Source: Putridiphycobacter sp045107045
GTDB lineage: Bacteria > Bacteroidota > Bacteroidia > Flavobacteriales_D > Crocinitomicaceae
Assembly: GCA_045107045.1 (NCBI GenBank)
Contig: JBGCFR010000012.1
Location: forward strand, 35,832-99,831
Direction of reading: 5' to 3'
Length of the DNA: 64,000 bases
Under the pieces are notes generated by a model. That model saw only the letters and a program-made list of their open reading frames with translations. It did not search any database and was not told the DNA's origin. Positions 25,430 to 33,832 of the stretch are shown piece by piece; position 1 is the stretch's first letter; every line of letters begins with the position of its first letter. The position numbers and the translations under genes were made by a program.

Positions 25430-27228
25430 TAAATAAAGAGATTAAAAAAATAACGGAAAGAATTATAACTAGAAGTAAGCCAACGCGCGATACTTACCTA
25501 GCAGAAATGAAATCTAGACTTAAGGACTCATATAGCAGGGCACATTTGAGTTGCGGAAATTTAGTCCATGGTTTTGCAGGGTGTGGTGCAGATGATAAAT
25601 CAGTTTTAGCGAAAAATGAAAGGCCTAACATAGGGATTGTCACCGCGTATAATGATATGCTTTCTGCACATAAACCTTATGAAGACTATCCTAAAAAAAT
25701 ACGCCAATATGCTCAAAAAAATAATGCAGTAGCTCAAGTGGCAGGTGCTGTTCCTGCCATGTGTGATGGTGTCACTCAAGGTCAGCCGGGCATGGAGTTA
25801 TCATTGCATAGTAGAGATGTCATTAGTCTTTCAACAGCTGTAGCACTATCTCATGACATGTTTGATGGAGTGATTAACTTGGGAATTTGCGATAAAATTA
25901 TTCCAGGACTCCTAATTGGAAACCTAAAATTTGGGCAATTACCTGCGCTGTTTATGCCTAGCGGTCCAATGGAGTCTGGTATAAGTAATCAAGAAAAGGC
26001 AAAAATTAGACAGGACTTTGCTGAAGGCAAAATAGACAGAGCAGCATTACTGAAAGGTGAATCTGATTCCTATCATTCACCCGGGACATGCACGTTTTAT
26101 GGTACCGCAAATAGTAACCAAATGTTAATGGAGATTATGGGTCTTCAACTACCAGGTTCAAGTTTTGTAAATCCAACCATGTCTATTCGTCAATTATTAA
26201 ATGAAGAAGCTACCAGGGTTCTTGTAAGTTTAATTAATAATCGAAATTTTGAATCGTCCATTGCTGGTATTATAAGTGAAAAAACAATTGTAAATGCGAT
26301 CATTGGTTTGCTAGCCACTGGTGGTTCCACAAACCATACCATTCATATTATCGCAATAGCTCGTGCAGCTGGAATTATTATTAATTGGGATGATTTTTCA
26401 GATTTATCCAAAGTAATTCCGCTTCTAACACGAGTGTATCCAAATGGTGCTGCAGACGTTAATCATTTTCATGCATCCGGAGGAATGGGTTTGATTATTC
26501 ATACGCTTTTAAAACATGGTTTATTGCATGAAGATGTACATACGATACTAGGGTATGGCATGAGTAAATTTACACAAGAACCATCAGTAAAAAATAATAA
26601 AATTGAATGGAAGCAAGGCGCTACAGAATCGTTAAATGAAACAATTGTTAGAACTGCCGACAATCCTTTTAATACTGAAGGTGGTTTAAAAATTTTAAAA
26701 GGAAATATTGGTCGAGCAGTAATCAAAACATCAGCAGTTGATGAAAAACATTATTTAATTGAAGCACCTGCAGTTGTTTTTGATGAACAAGATGACCTCA
26801 TCACGGCTTTTAAAAATGATGAATTGAATAAAGATTTTATTGCCATTATTCCATTTCAAGGTCCTAAGCAAAATGGTATGCCTGAACTTCATAAACTGAC
26901 CCCTACTTTAACTATATTACAAAAAAGAGGTTACAAAGTAGCATTGGTGACTGATGGAAGAATGTCAGGTGCGTCGGGCAAGGTTCCAGCCGCAATTCAT
27001 GTTGTTCCAGAAGCGCATGATGGTGGAATTATTGGTAAAATTATAACTGGAGATAAATTGACACTTGATGCTATAAATGGCACCCTCGAGTGCCATAATA
27101 CTGAGGTTAATACTAGACCAATAAGAACAAAAAACAACAAAGACGTAAGCGGCTATGGACGTGAAATGTTTGTTGGATTGAAAACAATTATTTCATCAAG
27201 TGAAGAAGGCGCTAGCTTTATAATTTAA
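25426..27228 (+). CDS. edd: 6-phosphogluconate dehydratase
   Basis: A 600-residue IlvD/Edd family dehydratase, close to the 603 residues of E. coli Edd. It keeps the CDGVTQG and ICDKIIPGLL cysteine motifs of the iron-sulfur cluster region and GTCTFYGTANSN. It converts 6-phosphogluconate to KDPG, the committed Entner-Doudoroff step. Dihydroxyacid dehydratase is the paralogue, but the neighbours zwf, pgl and eda settle the call. Confidence 0.95.
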   Translation: MINKEIKKITERIITRSKPTRDTYLAEMKSRLKDSYSRAHLSCGNLVHGFAGCGADDKSVLAKNERPNIGIVTAYNDMLSAHKPYEDYPKKIRQYAQKNNAVAQVAGAVPAMCDGVTQGQPGMELSLHSRDVISLSTAVALSHDMFDGVINLGICDKIIPGLLIGNLKFGQLPALFMPSGPMESGISNQEKAKIRQDFAEGKIDRAALLKGESDSYHSPGTCTFYGTANSNQMLMEIMGLQLPGSSFVNPTMSIRQLLNEEATRVLVSLINNRNFESSIAGIISEKTIVNAIIGLLATGGSTNHTIHIIAIARAAGIIINWDDFSDLSKVIPLLTRVYPNGAADVNHFHASGGMGLIIHTLLKHGLLHEDVHTILGYGMSKFTQEPSVKNNKIEWKQGATESLNETIVRTADNPFNTEGGLKILKGNIGRAVIKTSAVDEKHYLIEAPAVVFDEQDDLITAFKNDELNKDFIAIIPFQGPKQNGMPELHKLTPTLTILQKRGYKVALVTDGRMSGASGKVPAAIHVVPEAHDGGIIGKIITGDKLTLDAINGTLECHNTEVNTRPIRTKNNKDVSGYGREMFVGLKTIISSSEEGASFII

Positions 27229-27232
27229 GTTT

Positions 27233-27796
27233 ATGAATCAGAATAATATTGATAGTGTTTTAAGTGCACATCCACTAATTCCAGTAGTTACTATTAATAA
27301 TGCAAATGAAATTGATGGTATTATTTCAACTTTGCTCTCCAAAGGAATAAAGTGTATTGAAGTGACATTGAGAACCACATTTGCCCCAAAAGCTTTAGAG
27401 ATAATTAAGGCTGAATATTCCAACGAAATTACGTTAGGCGTAGGCACAGTCATCTCTAAAAAACAAGTTGACATTATGGAATCAATTGGTGTAGACTTTA
27501 TTGTTAATCCAGGTTTGTCTCAATCCTTGTGTGATTATCAGCATGCTTCAAAAATTCCATTTATTCCTGGAATTACAACCCCAAGTGAAATTATTTTGGG
27601 GTTAGAAAGTGGATGCGAAACACTTAAGTTTTTTCCAGCGAACTTATTTGGGGGTATAAAAGCACTAAAAACATATGGAAATGTCTTCCCTCAGGTTAAA
27701 TTTTGCCCAACTGGAGGCATTAATGAAGATACTTTTCAAGAGTACCTTAGCTTAGAAAATGTAATTAGTGTGGGCGGATCTTGGATGATGAAGTAA
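27233..27796 (+). CDS. eda: KDPG aldolase, short form
   Basis: A 187-residue class I aldolase. The catalytic Glu lies in IEVTLRTT and the Schiff-base Lys in LKFFPAN; the phosphate-binding CPTGGI and the end motif VISVGGSWMM are present. It cleaves KDPG to pyruvate and glyceraldehyde-3-phosphate. The protein stops right after GGSWMMK, whereas E. coli Eda (213 residues) continues about 25 residues as a C-terminal helix. No continuation is found in another frame, so it looks natively short or recently trimmed. Last gene of the zwf operon, convergent with the LytTR gene. Confidence 0.92.
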   Translation: MNQNNIDSVLSAHPLIPVVTINNANEIDGIISTLLSKGIKCIEVTLRTTFAPKALEIIKAEYSNEITLGVGTVISKKQVDIMESIGVDFIVNPGLSQSLCDYQHASKIPFIPGITTPSEIILGLESGCETLKFFPANLFGGIKALKTYGNVFPQVKFCPTGGINEDTFQEYLSLENVISVGGSWMMK

Positions 27797-27806
27797 ACAT
27801 GTAATG

Positions 27807-28508
27807 TTAAAAACTCAATAATTGCTTTAGTTTAACACTCTGTCGATCACTCACTTCTACTTCTTTTCCTGAAGTCAGTGTCAATTTTAGTTTTCCTTTG
27901 AACCATTTATCTACTTTAACAATATGCTGAATGTTTATGATTTCTTGTCGGTTAATTCTAAAGAAAAATTCAGGATCGAGCCGGTTTTCTATTTGATTTA
28001 GTGATTTATGCAATAAAGGAGATTGGTCATTAAAAAAAATTTTTGTGTAATTTCCTTCAGTATGAAATAATTGGACATCTTTTAATTTTGCTATAGAATA
28101 TTTATCCGAATCCTTTATGAAAATGCTGTTCTCAATTGAACGTTTAGGTTTTTCAACAATGTCCTTTTCAGCCTTCTTAATGGCTTCGTTTAAGCGTTCA
28201 ATTTTAACTGGTTTCAACAAATAATCTAATGTATTATATTCAAAAGATTTTATTGCATACTCATCATATGCTGTTGTAAAAATAATTTGCGGAATATGAT
28301 GAATTGTATTCAACACCTCAAACCCATCCATATCTGGCAAATGAATATCCATAAAAACAAGATCCGGATTTATCTTATTGATTAATTGAATTGCCTCCTT
28401 ACCATTCTCCGCTGCTCCTTCAATAGATATTAATTTGTTTTGAGACAACAAATTTGTTAATTCTATTCTTGCTAACTCTGAATCTTCAACAATAATTGAT
28501 TTAATCAT
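27807..28508 (-). CDS. LytTR-family response regulator
   Basis: A 233-residue regulator with a receiver domain (1-120; phospho-acceptor Asp54 in VFMDIHLPDM) and a LytTR DNA-binding domain (about 135-233, with FHTEGNYTKIFF and FFRINRQEIIN). It overlaps the LytS-type kinase gene by 4 bp (ATGA), forming a standard cytoplasmic two-component pair. Target genes are unknown; the serine hydrolase in the same operon is one candidate. Confidence 0.93.
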   Translation of the reverse strand: MIKSIIVEDSELARIELTNLLSQNKLISIEGAAENGKEAIQLINKINPDLVFMDIHLPDMDGFEVLNTIHHIPQIIFTTAYDEYAIKSFEYNTLDYLLKPVKIERLNEAIKKAEKDIVEKPKRSIENSIFIKDSDKYSIAKLKDVQLFHTEGNYTKIFFNDQSPLLHKSLNQIENRLDPEFFFRINRQEIINIQHIVKVDKWFKGKLKLTLTSGKEVEVSDRQSVKLKQLLSF

Positions 28509-29542
28509 GATATCTTGATTTGTGCATTAACGATTCCCTGCTCTTCGAAAATGAGAAACTCTGCCCTTGTCTGGTACATAGATTGAAGTCTTTCATTTAA
28601 ATTTTTAATCCCAATACCATCTGAATTGGAATGATCCAATTTTCCTGGGTTTGACACTTGAATTATTCGGTAATTGTTTAACTGTTTAACCTGAACTGTA
28701 ACCACACTGCCTGCAATAATTTCACCGTGTTTAATCGCATTCTCCACTAATAACTGAATGGACATTGGCGGAATACCCAAATCATTCAACTCAGGCACGA
28801 TATCTATTTCAAAGTTGACATTTTTGCCTAGATGAATTTTATTAAGGTTAATGTAGCCTTGCACAATTTCCATTTCTTCCTCTACAGTAACTGATTCCCT
28901 TTTTTGATAATTTAGCGCATATCTCAATAAATCGGACACATTCAAAAGGGCCTCTCTTGATTTTTCAGGATCTATTAATATCAAGCTTCGGATATTATTA
29001 ATGGCATTGAATAAAAAATGTGGGCTAAGTTGTTTTCTTAAATTGTTTAATTCTGCTTCTTTAAGTTGAAGAGAGAGATGTAACTTTTGTTCTGCAAGGT
29101 ATTTTTGTCGCTCAAAAAACAAGAAACTTGTATAAATAAGAGTCCAAATTAAAAAAACCAAATTGAAATTAAATACGTTTCTTACCATTCCTGAAAGAGA
29201 AGAACTCTGGTCATCAAAAAATAATGAAATAATTCCTGAAAAAGCCAAGGTGCATAGTATGGATGCCACAACGGTAATAAGCACAAGTATTGGAATAACT
29301 AGTATAAATTTTAACTCAATAAGTTTAAATCTTAATATAACAAATCGCATCAAGATCGACATGAAGAACCCAAAGCTAGTAATGACAAATGAGTAGTAAA
29401 ATGCATCAAAATTTGTAGTGAAATATTCTGTCTGAAATACAATATTAATGATTGACATTAAAGCCCACCCACTAATATTCATAGCCCAAAATGTCTTTTT
29501 GGGCTTCTGAATACTATCTTTATTCATCCTATATTCTTTCAT
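28505..29542 (-). CDS. LytS-type sensor histidine kinase
   Basis: A 345-residue kinase with four predicted membrane helices (about 20-145), a short coiled segment (145-170) and a His_kinase domain with His175 in QLSPHFLFNAINNIRSLI, then an HATPase region containing LVENAIKHG and GIGIKNLNERL. This matches the YehU/LytS class that phosphorylates LytTR regulators. No separate extracellular sensor domain exists, so the signal is probably sensed in the membrane. An ATG five codons in (29527) is an alternative start. Confidence 0.92.
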   Translation of the reverse strand: MKEYRMNKDSIQKPKKTFWAMNISGWALMSIINIVFQTEYFTTNFDAFYYSFVITSFGFFMSILMRFVILRFKLIELKFILVIPILVLITVVASILCTLAFSGIISLFFDDQSSSLSGMVRNVFNFNLVFLIWTLIYTSFLFFERQKYLAEQKLHLSLQLKEAELNNLRKQLSPHFLFNAINNIRSLILIDPEKSREALLNVSDLLRYALNYQKRESVTVEEEMEIVQGYINLNKIHLGKNVNFEIDIVPELNDLGIPPMSIQLLVENAIKHGEIIAGSVVTVQVKQLNNYRIIQVSNPGKLDHSNSDGIGIKNLNERLQSMYQTRAEFLIFEEQGIVNAQIKIS

Positions 29543-29548
29543 TATAAA

Positions 29549-31315
29549 TTAAGGCAATTTTTGGAATTCGAATCCACTATAAAATAGATTTCCATTCTTT
29601 AAAACACGAAGCGTTTCGCCTGAATTTCGGCCAATCCCATAGCTAGTAGCAATTTCGCTTGAAATTGGATCAAATTTTAATTCTCTTTCTACATCTTTTG
29701 ACTTTCCATCTAACTTCATTACTAAAATTTCATTTTTAATTGCAAGAGAAAGACCCAACTCTTCAAAATTCATGTACGGACAATCTTTACACTCGTAAAA
29801 ATCGCCAACTAATGTGTAATTTCCTAATTTATTCTTCCAGTCATTTGGAATTATCTTTCGTTCTGACTTTTTACTGACATAGTCCTCGTTTCCAGTTCTT
29901 GTCTGAATCACCTTCATATAAATTTCTTTATTATAATCAACAAACTTAAACTCTTGGTGTTTAATTTTTATAGGTATAATACTCAATAATTTGACTTTAG
30001 CATTATACCTTAAAGAATCATTCATTGGCTTCATAACTATTTTAGCCCCACCTTGTTTAAATTTTATCTTTTCTGGATTCTCAACATTAATAGTAATGCC
30101 TCCTAAATGATATTGCCCAATAATATCATTTGGACTACAAATCAGGTCTTTTGGTAAATCAGGATTCGCTTCTTTAGCAAGCACTTTAATTGTGGATTTA
30201 CTGGAAGTTTTGAGGTATAAATCCAATAGCTTTTTAGCAGATCTTATTTTCGATCCATTATTAGTATTTGTAAGTACAACCGCTCCTAAATTTAACTCAG
30301 GAATATACTGAAAGTCTGCATGAAAAGCCCAAGTATCGCCACCATGCCCAATAACTCGGGCTTTTACACTGTCATCTCCTGTTACAATTGATATATCGTT
30401 CCCGTATAGCCCATAACCCCATTGCCTACTAGTTTGCAGCACTAGTTTATCTAGGCCATCTTTTTCCATCTCATCTATTGAAGCAGCTGAAGCAAGAGAT
30501 TTTCCATCAGCCAAATACATATTAACGTATTTTGCCATATCTATTACATTACTGTGAATTAAACCAGCAGCAGCATCTCTAATCATGGTTTCGTCTATAG
30601 CTTTATCGTCCATATACCCTTTAGATGTTTGAGTAAGTAAATTTGATGGTGCAGTAATGTAAGATGAAGTCATGCCAAGAGGTTTAAAAATATTATCACT
30701 TACGTATGCTTCATAGTCTTGACCAGATGTTTCCTCTATCAACTTGCCAAGTAAACTATAACCTGTATTAGAATATGAATGCTGGTAGCCTGATGATGCT
30801 GCCATAGTGCATTTATTTAGTTGATCAATTAACCAATCTATTGAAGGAGGATTGTCACAAAAGAAACCATTAATAATGTCACTAGGAAGGCCTGAACTAT
30901 GATTAAAAATTGAATGAATTAAAATCGGATTCTCTTCAGTGAACCGATTCTTAATCTTAATTTGAGGAACATATTCTTGAATAGGATTGTTAACATCAAG
31001 TTTACCTTGCTCCTGCAATTGCATTACCGACAAAGCGGTAAATGATTTGGTGCATGATCCAATTCTATAAATCGTATTTTCATCAGCCTTTATACTACTT
31101 TCTTGATTTTGATAGCCATAACCTGTGGCATAAATAATTTCACCATTTTTGACAATAGCTATACTCGTGCCTACTACCTTATTCTTTTCTATTAAGCTAT
31201 TATATGTACTATCGATAATTAACTTTACGCGGTTATCTATTTTATTATAGGTTTGTCCAAAAGATGAAGCTGAACCAATTAGTAAAAGAAAGGGAATTGC
31301 TATTATTCTTATCAT
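29549..31315 (-). CDS. Serine hydrolase, class C beta-lactamase/penicillin-binding fold
   Basis: A 588-residue exported protein (signal peptide about 1-20). The beta-lactamase domain (25-375) has the nucleophile motif SCTK (87-90), YSN (181-183) and HGGDTWAFHAD near 330, standing for the KTG-type motif. About 200 C-terminal residues form an added beta-rich region. Members include D-aminopeptidases, esterases and peptidoglycan DD-peptidases; true antibiotic resistance is unlikely to be the native role. It is the first gene of an operon with the LytS/LytTR pair (6-bp gap), a pairing that hints at cell-wall sensing. Confidence 0.85.
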   Translation of the reverse strand: MIRIIAIPFLLLIGSASSFGQTYNKIDNRVKLIIDSTYNSLIEKNKVVGTSIAIVKNGEIIYATGYGYQNQESSIKADENTIYRIGSCTKSFTALSVMQLQEQGKLDVNNPIQEYVPQIKIKNRFTEENPILIHSIFNHSSGLPSDIINGFFCDNPPSIDWLIDQLNKCTMAASSGYQHSYSNTGYSLLGKLIEETSGQDYEAYVSDNIFKPLGMTSSYITAPSNLLTQTSKGYMDDKAIDETMIRDAAAGLIHSNVIDMAKYVNMYLADGKSLASAASIDEMEKDGLDKLVLQTSRQWGYGLYGNDISIVTGDDSVKARVIGHGGDTWAFHADFQYIPELNLGAVVLTNTNNGSKIRSAKKLLDLYLKTSSKSTIKVLAKEANPDLPKDLICSPNDIIGQYHLGGITINVENPEKIKFKQGGAKIVMKPMNDSLRYNAKVKLLSIIPIKIKHQEFKFVDYNKEIYMKVIQTRTGNEDYVSKKSERKIIPNDWKNKLGNYTLVGDFYECKDCPYMNFEELGLSLAIKNEILVMKLDGKSKDVERELKFDPISSEIATSYGIGRNSGETLRVLKNGNLFYSGFEFQKLP

Positions 31316-31366
31316 GATCTAAAGTATTAATTTATATTATAAATTTGGTGGCTTATTTTGCCACAA

Positions 31367-31374
31367 CAAATATA
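31367..31374 (-). promoter_or_regulatory. -7 box for the serine hydrolase-LytS-LytTR operon
   Basis: TATATTTG on the minus strand, 51 bp before the ATG at 31315, in a 180-bp intergenic stretch. Confidence 0.5.
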
Positions 31375-31495
31375 TAAGCGTCAATTGCTAAATTAAAGAC
31401 AAACTTTACAAACGCAGAAAAGCAGTGTTAAAACTGGAATTTACGGTTTGAAATAATGATAAATTGTCCATGTTAATAGTTGTACACTTATATTG

Positions 31496-32083
31496 CTAAT
31501 CTGAATTTTGATAATTCTCAAGCTCAGCACTAACCTTTTCCATTTCTTGATAAAATTCAGCACCATATTTTCTAATCAAAGGTTCTTTCAGGAATTTGAA
31601 TACGGGAATTTTTAATTCTTCGCCTAAGGCGCAAGCAGGTTTACAAATTGGCCAACGGTCGTAATTTAGTGATTCGAATTTGGTGTATTTTGTGACTCGT
31701 ATTGGGTACAAATGACAAGAAACTGGTTTATTAAATGGTATTTTATCTTCTCGATAGGCCTGCTCAATTCCGCATTTAGTAATGCCTTGCTCGTCAAGTG
31801 TTACAAAAGCGCAATCCTTACCATTCACAAGAGATGTTACAGGTTCATTGACTCTGTCCATGTAAAAAACACCTTTTTCATCAACTACCTCAATGCCTTT
31901 TTCTGTCATATAAGGCTTAATCTCATCTAAATGTTCTTCAATCAAATCTACTTCTTCAGTCGTTAATGGAGCTCCATCATCTCCCTCAACACAACAAGCC
32001 CCTTTACAAGCACTTAAATTACAAACGAAATGCTTATCAAAAATATCTTGACTTACTAGTTTACCTTCAATTTCTATGATCAT
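31496..32083 (-). CDS. DUF3109 family cysteine-rich protein
   Basis: A 195-residue protein with a cysteine cluster at the N-terminus (Cys21, Cys26, Cys30, Cys31 in CNLSACKGACC) and further Cys near CAFVTLDEQGITKCG, CHLYPIR and ICKPAC. This is the DUF3109/YkgJ-like pattern that suggests a metal or iron-sulfur site. The biochemical function is unknown. It lies between the serine hydrolase gene and miaE, all on the minus strand, with 65 bp to miaE. Confidence 0.88.
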   Translation of the reverse strand: MIIEIEGKLVSQDIFDKHFVCNLSACKGACCVEGDDGAPLTTEEVDLIEEHLDEIKPYMTEKGIEVVDEKGVFYMDRVNEPVTSLVNGKDCAFVTLDEQGITKCGIEQAYREDKIPFNKPVSCHLYPIRVTKYTKFESLNYDRWPICKPACALGEELKIPVFKFLKEPLIRKYGAEFYQEMEKVSAELENYQNSD

Positions 32084-32148
32084 GTCATCTGATTAATTGC
32101 CGCAAAGATAAGGAATAGTAGCGATTAGTTAGTGCCTCTTTTTAAGAT

Positions 32149-32730
32149 TTACCCATGAATAGATTCTGACTTTCCATAGTTTTGAATGACCACTGCTTCA
32201 AAATCTAGCCATTCTTTCCAACGGGAATCAACATCAATACCTTCACCATACTGACGGGCAAAACCAATAAATGTAGTATAATGACCAGCTTCCGAAATCA
32301 TTAAATCTCTATAAAAACTTGCTAATTCTTGGTCTTGAATATTTTCTGATAATACTTTAAATCGTTCGCAGCTTCGTGCTTCAATCATTGCTGAGAACAA
32401 TAATCGATCAACCATTGCCAATGTGCGGCTTCTGCCTTTCTCCATAAATTTAAAAAGCTCACCCACATAGCTATCTTTTCTTTCGCGTCCTAAAGTATAG
32501 CCTCTTTTCAAAATTATTTGATGCACTTGCTGAAAATGTTCCATTTCCTCCATTGCAATCTTAGTAATTTCAGTCACTAATTCCTCATGTTCAGAATTAT
32601 TTGCAATAATAGCAATGGCATTACTCGCGGCTTTTTGTTCACACCAGGCATGATCCGTTAAAATTTCCTCAAGATTTGATTCTGCGATATTTGCCCAACG
32701 CGGATCAGTTGGTAGTTTTAAGCCAAGCAT
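32149..32730 (-). CDS. miaE: tRNA-(ms2io6A)-hydroxylase
   Basis: A 193-residue ferritin-like di-iron protein. It opens MLGLKLPTDPRW and carries the carboxylate/histidine ligands in HAWCEQKAAS, EEMEHFQQVH, ARSCERF and SEAGHYTTF, the MiaE pattern. The enzyme hydroxylates the isopentenyl group of ms2i6A37 in tRNA. A TAAATTTG -7 box lies at 32753-32760 (minus), 22 bp before the ATG. Confidence 0.92.
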   Translation of the reverse strand: MLGLKLPTDPRWANIAESNLEEILTDHAWCEQKAASNAIAIIANNSEHEELVTEITKIAMEEMEHFQQVHQIILKRGYTLGRERKDSYVGELFKFMEKGRSRTLAMVDRLLFSAMIEARSCERFKVLSENIQDQELASFYRDLMISEAGHYTTFIGFARQYGEGIDVDSRWKEWLDFEAVVIQNYGKSESIHG

Positions 32731-32752
32731 AATTGTTATGTAAAGATTTTGA

Positions 32753-32760
32753 CAAATTTA
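32753..32760 (-). promoter_or_regulatory. -7 box of miaE
   Basis: TAAATTTG on the minus strand, 22 bp upstream of the ATG. It faces away from the GbsR-type gene. Confidence 0.45.
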
Positions 32761-32828
32761 ATTGAAAGAAACTAATTAAGATCAATTCAACTAGAATTTC
32801 AAGTTTTTCGAGAACAGGGAAAGGCAAT

Positions 32829-32872
32829 ATTAATTTTAAACTTTCAGAAATTACTGAAAGTTTAAAATTAAT
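32829..32872. promoter_or_regulatory. 44-bp palindromic operator over the GbsR-type promoter
   Basis: A perfect inverted repeat with 19-bp arms (ATTAATTTTAAACTTTCAG and its complement) and a 6-bp spacer AAATTA. The core TTTCAG-N6-CTGAAA recurs at 33435-33452. A -7 box TATATTTG (32876-32883) starts 3 bp to the right, so the palindrome covers the -33 region, consistent with autorepression. Confidence 0.8.
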
Positions 32873-32875
32873 TTA

Positions 32876-32883
32876 TATATTTG
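32876..32883 (+). promoter_or_regulatory. -7 box of the GbsR-type regulator gene
   Basis: TATATTTG ending only 4 bp before the ATG at 32888, which implies a leaderless or nearly leaderless mRNA. Confidence 0.55.
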
Positions 32884-32887
32884 TGGT

Positions 32888-33391
32888 ATGGAATACAATG
32901 AAGCAAAAGATAATTTTATTCAAACCTGGGGATCTTTAGGTACTTTATGGGGAATTAACAAAGCCATGGCGCAAATACATGCTTTACTTTTGATTTCACC
33001 AGAAGCCCTTTCAATGGAAGAAATTATGGAATCGCTCCATATTTCTAGAGGTAATACAAGTACCAACCTTCGTTCATTGATGGAATGGGGAATCGTTTTT
33101 AAAAAAAACAAATTAGGCGATCGAAAAGAATATTTTTATTCAGAAAAAGATGTTTACGAATTAGCCCGACAAATAGGAAGAGAGCGAAGCAGAAGAGAAA
33201 TTCAGCCAACTATGAAGGTATTGAAAGAGGTCAGCAATATTAAATCTGATGGAAGTGAAAAAACTGATGAATTAATTAAACAGACAAAAGAATTGTATGC
33301 TTTAGCCAGCAAAGCTGATGACATTATGCAAAAAATAGTAAATAAAGAAGCCAATTGGTTTACAAAAACAATTATTAAACTTTTAAAATAA
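32888..33391 (+). CDS. GbsR/MarR-type transcriptional regulator
   Basis: A 167-residue protein with a winged helix-turn-helix (about 24-90: MAQIHALLLISPEALSMEEI, then LHISRGNTSTNLRSL) and a helical C-terminal dimerisation part. It matches the GbsR branch of the MarR superfamily, whose founder represses glycine-betaine genes in response to choline. The operator over its own promoter and the second copy before the next operon make those genes the likely targets. The inducer is unknown. A terminator follows directly. Confidence 0.88.
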   Translation: MEYNEAKDNFIQTWGSLGTLWGINKAMAQIHALLLISPEALSMEEIMESLHISRGNTSTNLRSLMEWGIVFKKNKLGDRKEYFYSEKDVYELARQIGRERSRREIQPTMKVLKEVSNIKSDGSEKTDELIKQTKELYALASKADDIMQKIVNKEANWFTKTIIKLLK

Positions 33392-33398
33392 AATTTAA

Positions 33399-33424
33399 AG
33401 GGAGCAAAGCGTTCCCTATTTTTA
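33399..33424 (+). terminator. Terminator of the GbsR-type gene
   Basis: Stem AGGGAGC (33399-33405) with GTTCCCT (33411-33417), one G-T pair, followed by ATTTTTA. It separates the regulator gene from the next transcription unit. Confidence 0.65.
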
Positions 33425-33434
33425 CGAATAAAAG

Positions 33435-33452
33435 TTTCAGAACTTTCTGAAA
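33435..33452. promoter_or_regulatory. Second TTTCAG-N6-CTGAAA operator
   Basis: Perfect 6-bp arms with spacer AACTTT, 18 bp before the ATG at 33471. The same core and spacing as the autoregulatory palindrome at 32829-32872. Possible -7 box TATTTTTA at 33417-33424 lies just upstream, so a bound regulator would sit at the start of transcription. Confidence 0.7.
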
Positions 33453-33470
33453 TTTTAGAAACAATAAATT

Positions 33471-33827
33471 ATGAGAACAATACACAATATTAACAAATGG
33501 AGTTTTGGAATTACGGTAGTGCTTTATGCTATGATCATAACCATTTTTTTTGGTCTAATCGCTCAAGCACTCCTTGGTGGTATTCAAATCATATTAGCCC
33601 TAGTAATTCTTTTGCAGTGGAAACAATTCAGTCAATATATTCAAAAATTGATTTCAATTTATTGGGCAATTGTGATTTCATACGCTGCTATGGGCTTTCT
33701 GATTACTGAGCACATTAACGAATCTCTTGGAATTATCTACTTCGTAATAATTCCAATGATTATAGCAGGATACTTTGTTTTTGTAACCTTTAAAATAAAG
33801 AATAACGCACCAACTACCTTAAAATAA
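33471..33827 (+). CDS. Small integral membrane protein (118 aa)
   Basis: About four hydrophobic segments (roughly 12-35, 38-48, 62-80, 85-108) and short charged ends. No family is recognised. It is the first gene after the second operator, 5 bp before the methyltransferase gene, so it belongs to the same putative lipid operon. Function unknown. Confidence 0.75.
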   Translation: MRTIHNINKWSFGITVVLYAMIITIFFGLIAQALLGGIQIILALVILLQWKQFSQYIQKLISIYWAIVISYAAMGFLITEHINESLGIIYFVIIPMIIAGYFVFVTFKIKNNAPTTLK

Positions 33828-33832
33828 ATATC

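Noticed and set aside
31341..31370. Small hairpin GTGGC/GCCAC in the gap before the serine hydrolase gene
   Set aside because: Five-bp stem without T-tract on either strand and partly overlapping the promoter box; likely chance.
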